NCBI GenBank assembly: GCA_009667805.1
Contig: CM019072.1
Coordinates: 34,279,519-34,343,518 of the forward strand
DNA: 64,000 bases
Origin: Leptobrachium leishanense
Lineage: Eukaryota; Chordata; Amphibia; Anura; Megophryidae
Reading direction: 5' to 3'
Numbering within the stretch: the first letter of the stretch is position 1; every line of letters begins with the position of its first letter. The position numbers and the translations under genes were made by a program. Under the pieces are notes generated by a model. It was not told where the DNA came from, ran no database searches, and worked only from the letters and a program-made list of their open reading frames with translations. Positions 57,405 to 64,000 of the stretch are shown here, in pieces.

Positions 57405-58047
57405 ATCTCTAAACACTGCTGAATTAATCCGGCTGCTTCTGTCACATCATCAATAAACACCAATGACCCAGTGCCACTGGAAGCCATGCATTCCCATGCC
57501 ATCACACTGCCTCCATCATGTTTTACGGATGACGTTGTATGCTTTGGATCATGAGCTGTTCCAAGCCTTCTTCACACTTTTTTTCTTCCTGTCATCCTGG
57601 TACAGATCTATCTCGCTGATGGATTTGTTTTGTCTTCAAAGCCTTACAATGGCCTGTTTCACTTGCATGGACTACTCCTTTGAATGCATGATGTAGGTTC
57701 ACTGCAATAAATTCCAAATGCAAACAAAACACTTAGAATCAACTCCAGACTTTTTACCTGCTTAATTCATACAGAAATAATGAAGGAGTAGTCCACACCT
57801 GGCCGTTAAACTGCTTTTCATTCAATTGTCCAATTACTTTTGGTCCCTTGATAAAAAGGGGATGGCTACTCTTATGAGCTGTAATTCCTAAACTCTTCCT
57901 CCAATTTGGATGTACATACCCTCAAATTAAACCTGAGAGTGTGCTCTTTCAGCTCGTATCCATTATATAACTATAACTTGAATATGTTTTGGTATATACT
58001 GGAAAAAATTAAAATTGTCCCTGTGTCCAAATATATATGGACCTAAC
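57405..58047 (-). pseudogene. Tc1-like transposon remnant
   Basis: On the minus strand it reads 'HSKEWSMQVKQAIVRL..QNKSISEI' (about 57690-57600, the N-terminal helix-turn-helix start) and 'VKHDGGSVMAWECMASSGTGSLVFIDDV' (about 57525-57440, the GGSVMAWG box). The stretch between is deleted. The right end TTAGGTCCATATATATTTGG (inverted, about 58028-58047) looks like a terminal repeat. The other end is missing. Confidence 0.8.
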
Positions 58048-59084
58048 CTTATATCAAATTGCCAGAATTAAAATATATAAAACTCTAAAATAGTCAGTCA
58101 AGATGTGTAGTGCAGATACATGAGATAAATATAAGCTAAGTGTATAAAAATACGTATTTAGTCGTAACATATGTTTAGTGCAATATAATCATCTGGTCGT
58201 GATTGCATTACAGAGGGACAGAATGTACGGATGTTCAAAAGTGCTTTAGTACAACAAAAAATAGATACGTGAATGAGTAGTATACTTGTATCTCAATAAC
58301 GATCTAAAGTGCATCTAGAGAAATAATATACATTATCAAAAACGGATCAGGATGAAATTACAGAGTAGTGTCATATGGTAGAAAATATATGTACAACAAA
58401 CTGCTAGTGTGCAACAGAACAAAGGCGTATAAGCTAATGTAATGCTTATACAGCAAATGGTGAAACTGAAACCATAGACATATACAGTAATAGGTCTCAT
58501 AAAGTGCACATGCAAGTGCAAACTAAAGTAAGTCACGGTATAAAAGTGATGAAGGTAGTCCAGATAAAATACTTATATGCTAATAAAACTCTGGGTCCTC
58601 CGTTTATTGGGGTCTCATGGTCATAAAAATGAGAAGAAACAGAAAAGTGCAATAATGCTATATGAAGGATAGTATAAAATTCAAGTAGGATTAAAACTCA
58701 CACTATCCAGAGCCTAATGTTTCCTGCTCTGGGTATTTGCACCTCTGGCTACTTAGAGAGTGGCACAGCCCTTTTACTGCATAGATGACACCAAATGAAA
58801 GAGACACAGAATGGTGGCGCTCCCATAACGTAACAGAGAATTGATATGCAGAGTATATATAGGTTAAAGGGACCTATGTGGGAGTCTTCTTGCGCCAAGC
58901 TCAACCACAATGCCTCCAACACTCTATATGGGTTAGTGTATAACTTCTTTATCCACTGCTATCTGCTCCTGCTGATGTCATCTGCATTCCAGTGGAGGTA
59001 TCAGGATGGATGCCAAGAGTGGGTATAGCAGAGGTCATAGGGTAATATGAAAAATAAAATGGTCTGGATAGTAAAGGGATAAAA
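58048..59084. other. Intergenic, nothing recognised
   Basis: A/T-rich sequence with no supported open frame or RNA gene. Repeated short phrases such as AGTGCAATATAATC and AAGTGCAAT suggest old non-coding repeats. Confidence 0.4.
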
Positions 59085-59089
59085 ATTAC

Positions 59090-59967
59090 TGTGACGGATG
59101 CCGCTACTCGGAGGGAGTAGATCCTCCATAGGTGCCGGGGTTGCCCTGCAGTGAGCCGCGGTAGCGAGCCGGCTTCAGGTCCCTTGGTGGAAGCTAGCGA
59201 GTCAGCTGTAGTAAATACCGACTGGATAGTTCATTTCCCCAAATACTCGTTGAGGCGTAGTACAGGTTAAGCAGGTTGGTTTATTCAGAACAGCACATAC
59301 ACGGTACATTTATACGGTACAGTCCCATTGTTCTCTCCCCTGCCCGCCCTCAGACATCCCGGCGCCAGTTTTACCACTGCCTCCAGCTATAACCCTTTTC
59401 GTATACTTAACATGGGCTGCCACTGCCTCTAGCTTGATCCCAGCTTTTGGTGCCACACTGTCTGGCCCGCCCTGGGCTGTTCCTTGCCTGGGAAATTGCA
59501 CCCCCTGGCATGTGAGCTCTGATTCCGGCGCAGGATACCCTCTGTGGCTGGGAAGTCCAACCTGAGTTTAGCGGCTGATTGAGGGGTGATCATGGTGGTG
59601 CTCCCCTTCAGAACTCACCCCACAGTGGCACCATGTTCTCAGGGCCCTTCTGACCAAAAAGCACTCTGGTGGCATGTACAGGGGCTGAGCGGTGCAGGGT
59701 GTAAGGCATGTCGGCTGCGCTAGATCTCGGCCGGTGGCAGCTGTATCAGGGTTGCGCTGGGCAGATAAACCACAATGGCTGGGCAAGACAGGGGTGGCAG
59801 AGAACTTAATAAACATCAGGGTCATACAAGCACAAATTGTACAAACAAATTATACACTTGGATGAATGAAAACTGGGCAATTTAGGTGGTATTAAATTTT
59901 GAGGGATTACAATTACCTTTAACGTTCTATATGCCCATAAATTGAAAGTGACGGCTGTTCTGTCACA
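59090..59967 (-). mobile_element. Solo LTR, 878 bp
   Basis: Begins TGTGACGG and ends CTGTCACA (terminal TGTGAC/GTCACA). Flanked by a perfect 5-bp duplication ATTAC (59085-59089 and 59968-59972). On the minus strand there is an AATAAA at about 59279-59284. No internal coding region, as expected after recombination between two LTRs. Not the same family as the LTRs at 52984-56630. Confidence 0.8.
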
Positions 59968-59972
59968 ATTAC

Positions 59973-60529
59973 TGTAACAGATGTTTGCTGGCACCCTTGG
60001 GGCACTCATGCTAGGTTACATCTTCCTGCTTAACATGGTGATTCTAAGCCTCCGCATTACGGGAGTAGGGATACATAATATAGGCAGTGCCTCCACCTGT
60101 CTGGGTATCCATGGCATGGAGGCTTTTCCCAGGCAGCAACCTACTAAATGACTACAATACACAGTGAGGCGGTAAATTCAATATACACTTGTATTAAGGA
60201 TAATGGCAGAACAAAAGAATGCAGGCAATACATTGTCTAACTAACTAACCAAAACTCTCTAACCAGGCCCAGCACCCTCCCAAACAACCTGTAACCCACT
60301 CACCATCTTCGCCGTAATGGCTGATGGGTACAGTTGGTGCACAGAAGCATTGGGGCTCTTTAAAATAACATATGAATAACACAACGGAGATCCACAAGAA
60401 GGTTGTCGGTGAATCCGCTCGAAGGCTGGGTAGCTTTTTTAGTGTAGGAAGAGGATAGAGTGCCCTGTCAGCGGGACAGGGGGAGAAGGATCTATTTATC
60501 ACTGAATGCAGCTGCACTATAATTTATTC
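59973..60529. other. Intergenic, nothing recognised
   Basis: No supported gene. The 90-codon minus-strand frame at 60245-60517 has no recognisable domain. Confidence 0.35.
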
Positions 60530-60890
60530 ATGCTGATGGGCAGCGCGTAAAGAATGCCACCCCTCTGCATGTAGAATCCATATACTGCAGGTAAGAAATT
60601 AAAAAGGAATCCCAGGTGAGATGCCTTCATTAAATTCCTGCAGCTTATGAATTATACATGTTACAGGGCTGATCATTCCCTGAGCTCTCTCTCTCTGTGC
60701 ATGAATTAGCAATATGGGTTGTGCAAAATATGGCTGATGTGGCTACCCTACCTTTAATAGTACCCGTTTTACCTGCATTATCATATTCTATCTGCAGGAT
60801 AAACACCCCCCAGGACCATGCCCTGTCTTCTGTCACAATATATATTCATAGGAATGTGCAACAGGCAAATCGCTTGGCAGCATTTTAGGT
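60530..60890. repeat. Dispersed repeat shared with the hAT element at 22846-25035
   Basis: GCATGTAGAATCCATATACTGCAGG...CCCAGGTGAG...CTTATGAATTATACATGTTACAGGGCT corresponds to 23475-23590 (GCATGTAGAATCATTACACTGC..., ACTACATGTTTCAGGGCT), with decreasing similarity downstream to about 23840. Confidence 0.7.
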
Positions 60891-61347
60891 TCCCATCTAC
60901 AATGTATGGGTTTTTCTTGATAAAGAACAGAAAATGAGCAGTTTGTTAGTAATAAATGTAACCACCCTAAATTATAAATTGAGCACATATATATAAAATT
61001 TAACACGGAGTTGTGCGTGTCTTTGTGATGCCCATCCTGTGTGTTGTCTTTGCATGATGCTGCATGTTTATTCAGAGCGCTGGAGAACGGCCTGAATGCT
61101 GCCTCACGTTGGCTATTGTTGTACGTTGGCCAAAGGGAGCGCTTATACGTGTGTATGTGTGTGTGTAGAGAGGGGGGTAGTGCCCGTGAATTAGTGCTGA
61201 GTGTTTAACTGTGTGACATGGTGGTGTGAATCAGCTGCGGCTTCTGTCATTGTGACTCTGTGACCTCAGTATATGGGTCCCTCCTGGCAGTCCCTACCAC
61301 CTCAACATCTCATGGGTATGGAGTGTGAGTAGCAACCATCTATCAAC

Positions 61348-61470
61348 ATGCAGGAATCTGCCAATGCCCTGGGCATGGATGGCTATTGTAACAATGTCCC
61401 AGCCTTCCTTACCAAGCTTTGGACTCTCGTTGAAGACCCTGAAACTAATCATCTAATTTGCTGGAGTGTG
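61348..61470 (+). CDS. HSF4: HSF4, first coding exon (start of the DNA-binding domain)
   Basis: 41 codons, 'MQESANALGMDGYCNNVPAFLTKLWTLVEDPETNHLICWSV', ending at a strong GTGAGT donor (61471) in phase 0. 'VPAFLTKLWTLV.DP.T..LICWS' is the start of the winged-helix DNA-binding domain of vertebrate heat shock factors, trimeric activators binding nGAAn repeats. The motif alone would fit HSF1, HSF2 or HSF4. HSF4 is chosen because human HSF4 also starts MQE and lies next to FBXL8 in the same orientation. Later exons are beyond 64000. I see no convincing promoter or heat-shock element in the 300 bases upstream, and the 5' untranslated limit is unknown. Confidence 0.88.
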
Positions 61471-62618
61471 GTGAGTACCGCGTGGTGGCATTGCAGGTGG
61501 GACAGAGGGCAGAAAAATACCAATTCTGAGATCAAGATCATGGTGGTAACAGCGATGGTAATTTATTAGATATTTGAGTAGATGGACAGATATAAATACT
61601 AGACAGAGATTCAAATATGTCTCTAGGAAAAAAGGATGGAATAAAACGAGTTGTGTATCACTTGTTGCTTCTGAATTTTTTGTTACATGCTCAGTATGCT
61701 ATAGGATTCTTTTTCTTGGTAGAATGATGATTGATGATTACTTTAGCACTTGGTTAGCATACTATTGTTACTTGATTTAAAAATCTCAGGCCCTATTCAT
61801 ACCATGTCGCTTCAATTATCAAATGAGCCGTTAAGTACAACGACAACACTCGTTAGTCGGAACTGCTCTCGTCGTGTTCCAGTCAAACGCAAACATCTCT
61901 TTGCCTGCCGCATATTAATGCTTCCTCTACTTTCCTTTTTTTGTGTTGTCGTTTAAAAAATTGTATAAAATTAATCCTAGATAATTAAATAATTCTCATA
62001 AAAAAAATCAATTCGGATCCCGTGAAAATTTACATGAAAATTGTCTTCTTTTCAAATAAGTTTCTGGAATAAAGTTCGATTTTCTGTGGATTACTCTAGT
62101 TCTCTTTGGCGAATGCCACCACTGACAGATAATATCAATTAGATTATGGGTATAACCAGAGGTCAAGTCGAGGGGGAATGCATGGGAACGCAGTTCCTCC
62201 ACTATTTTTGCAGAGGGTACTGAGTTCCCATTGGTCCACACACTATAAAGCTTGTATTCAGAGATTCAATCATATCTTTCCCTGTTACGGCACAATAAAT
62301 ATAGGATTTATCATATATTTGTTTGCTGAAAATCTACATATATATACATAGATATATCCAATTTAAGTCTTAAATGCACAATGATAATTACTAATTGGGG
62401 GACAGAAATCTGGGTGAGTTCCCACACTTATTATTTTAGGACTTGACCCCTAGGTAGAACATTCCAATTAGGAGATTTGGGGTTCATTAGCAATAAATAT
62501 CTCTGTTTTGCTCGTGAGTTGAGGTCATCTTTGTTCCGTGAAATCAGTATTCCATTTAAAATCAGTCGTGTGTGCAGCTGTGGTTGAATTTGTTGACTAA
62601 CGAGTTGCTAAAGACACC
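61471..62618 (+). other. HSF4: HSF4 intron 1, first part
   Basis: Begins GTGAGT. The stretch up to the MITE at 62627 holds no exon that continues the DNA-binding domain ('SG.SF.V.D...FAKEVLP' type sequence was looked for in all three + frames and not found). The intron extends past the window end. Confidence 0.7.
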
Positions 62619-62626
62619 TCTTAGGT

Positions 62627-62762
62627 CAGGGGTCAGCAACCTTGGCCCTCCAAATGTTTTGGAACTACATCTCCCATGAGGCTCAGCCACTTCCTTAGGT
62701 TAGTTAAGCCTCATGGGAAATATAATTCCTAAACATCTGGGGGGTAAGGATGCTGACCCCTG
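62627..62762. mobile_element. Palindromic hAT-type MITE, 136 bp
   Basis: Ends CAGGGGTCAGCAACC and (inward) CAGGGGTCAGCATCC. Perfect 8-bp target duplication TCTTAGGT (62619-62626 and 62763-62770). Inner inverted pair CTCCCATGAGGCT/AGCCTCATGGGAA. It lies in HSF4 intron 1. Confidence 0.95.
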
Positions 62763-63589
62763 TCTTAGGTCAGGATAAAGAATCATATTTATTTTTTGGG
62801 ACTTGCTAGTCATAATCCAGCTATGTCAACTATCGCAAATAATACAGTAAGCCCAAAAACTCCTCCAATTTCTTTCTGAATTCTTCTGTAATATAGACTT
62901 TTGTATGTCAACCATGTTTGTTTGCAAAAGATTTGAGCAAAACCTGAACAACCTTAAGTAATATAAAAAAGCCCATTTAAAATAAGTATAAAATGTTATA
63001 TTATAAAAAATATTAAATAAATACATTTAAATATATTTCTATTTATTAAATATACTGTATTATATATAATAAGGTGTAGGCGATCTAATGGTACGTCTAC
63101 TGCCAATCTGCACAAATTGCTATAACATCCAAAGTGTTATCACAACAGAGACAAAAGGAGCGTTCTACGTTACAGACCTGGAGTTGCAATATACCATAGT
63201 AATAAACCAGTATATAAATGATATTACCTCAAATAATTTATCCTTAATGGGTCAAATAAACCCAAGATATCGTAGATAAGTATTTGAGATGCGAGCAGTT
63301 CTTGAAACCTTAGGGAAAAAAAAGGAAAAACAATATAGTGTATCTCTGTAAAATATATAATATACAAATATGAGGGAGATTCAGCTCACTCACACATGGA
63401 AGAGCCACACATGAGGCTCACACCTGGATCACCTGTGGCTCGTTAGGATGGCCACCCATCAGCCTTCAGAACGTCTGAAAATATTCCCAGGTGTAGTTCT
63501 TAAATTCTCCCTCAGTAGACGAAATACGTAGACCAATAGTGTGAATCCATATATATCCAATACGTTCTAAGTGTAAGATGGTACACTCA

Positions 63590-63890
63590 CATGATTTAGA
63601 GCCCAACTTGGCTTTGAAATTGTGGCCAGAAGTGGTTTTTGGCAGGTGGAACTCCCCAGAAAACCATCTAATGACTTATCCAACTTCCAATAAGTGATCA
63701 GAGCTCAGTAGCCACTGAGGAAGCCGGAGAGGTTGGATACCTAAGGCGAAATGCGTTTGGCATGTTTTATATGTAATACATTTTCTCTGGTCACTTATTG
63801 GAAGTTGGAGAATTTATTAGAATGTTTTCTGGGGAGTTTTCAGTGACGTTTTGTAGTCGCCATTGCAAAGGTTGGCCATTAGATGGCGAT
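63590..63890. repeat. Inverted-repeat element with a GAGGAAGCCGG...CGAAATGCGTTTGGCAT core
   Basis: Arms: GGAACTCCCCAGAAAACCAT...CCAACTTCCAATAAGTGA (about 63648-63698) and TCACTTATTGGAAGTTGG...GAATGTTTTCTGGGGAGTTTT (about 63790-63840). Between them is CTGAGGAAGCCGGAGAGG...GGCGAAATGCGTTTGGCATG. Probably an old non-autonomous mobile element. Target duplication not identified. Confidence 0.65.
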
Positions 63891-64000
63891 CTTACCAAGG
63901 TTAGCTAACCTACAGGGAGGGCTTGTTTTGTAGTTGACAACGAGTGAGACAGTGGGTTATGGCAGGCGGATTCAAGGTTTAATAACAAAATTTTATATTG

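Noticed and set aside
61060..61347. Heat-shock element in front of HSF4
   Set aside because: Looked for nGAAnnTTCn arrays and found only isolated GAA/TTC triplets with wrong spacing.

Overview
The window is vertebrate genomic DNA, most likely from an anuran amphibian (frog or toad). It holds parts of two conserved genes on the + strand. FBXL8 has coding exons at 36603-36754 and 49170-50178. The first coding exon of an HSF-family gene, called HSF4 here, lies at 61348-61470. FBXL8 and HSF4 are tandem neighbours in other vertebrates. The anuran assignment is inferred from the repeat types: CR1 copies ending in TTCTATG-type 3' tails, L2-like LINEs with 3' tails of the 'tgctggcgctatataaata' type, many short hAT, TTAA-target and Harbinger-like elements, and an intact L1/Tx1-type LINE. 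It was not tested by database search.

About nine tenths of the sequence is repetitive. At 1-14 kb, a degenerate L2-like LINE fragment and a 17-bp minisatellite built on AACCATGGC/AACCAGGT alternate as a tandem composite, with four LINE pieces and five minisatellite blocks. Three hAT-type elements interrupt this region (740-3790, 10907-11879, 12072-13538). They carry minisatellites, hairpin chains and a 277-bp palindrome. A 5'-truncated CR1 copy (14600-16078) and a 37-bp CpG-containing satellite of about 65 copies (16337-18767) follow.

At 20-33 kb there is a nested stack. A hAT-like element (20260-32993) contains a long CR1 LINE with an open ORF1 (zinc-ribbon-like motif plus SGNH esterase). 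That CR1 is split by another hAT (itself carrying a small Harbinger-like MITE), two TTAA-target elements and a 1.6-kb Tc1-like transposon. The breakpoints are readable because the CR1 coding sequence resumes across each target duplication.

FBXL8 occupies 36.6-51.0 kb. Its 12.4-kb intron contains a tRNA-derived SINE, a mariner remnant, and a second Tc1-like element into which a 6.1-kb L1-type LINE has inserted. That LINE has both ORFs open and a perfect 18-bp target duplication, so it is young. The 51-61 kb intergenic region has an LTR-like block, a 3.6-kb LTR retrotransposon (5-bp target duplication, tRNA-Leu-type primer binding site, a gag-like repeat-rich reading frame and no recognisable pol), a foldback element, a Tc1 remnant and a solo LTR. 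The HSF exon and the start of its intron end the window. No prokaryotic, rRNA or CRISPR features are present. There is one 100-base assembly gap (4861-4960).
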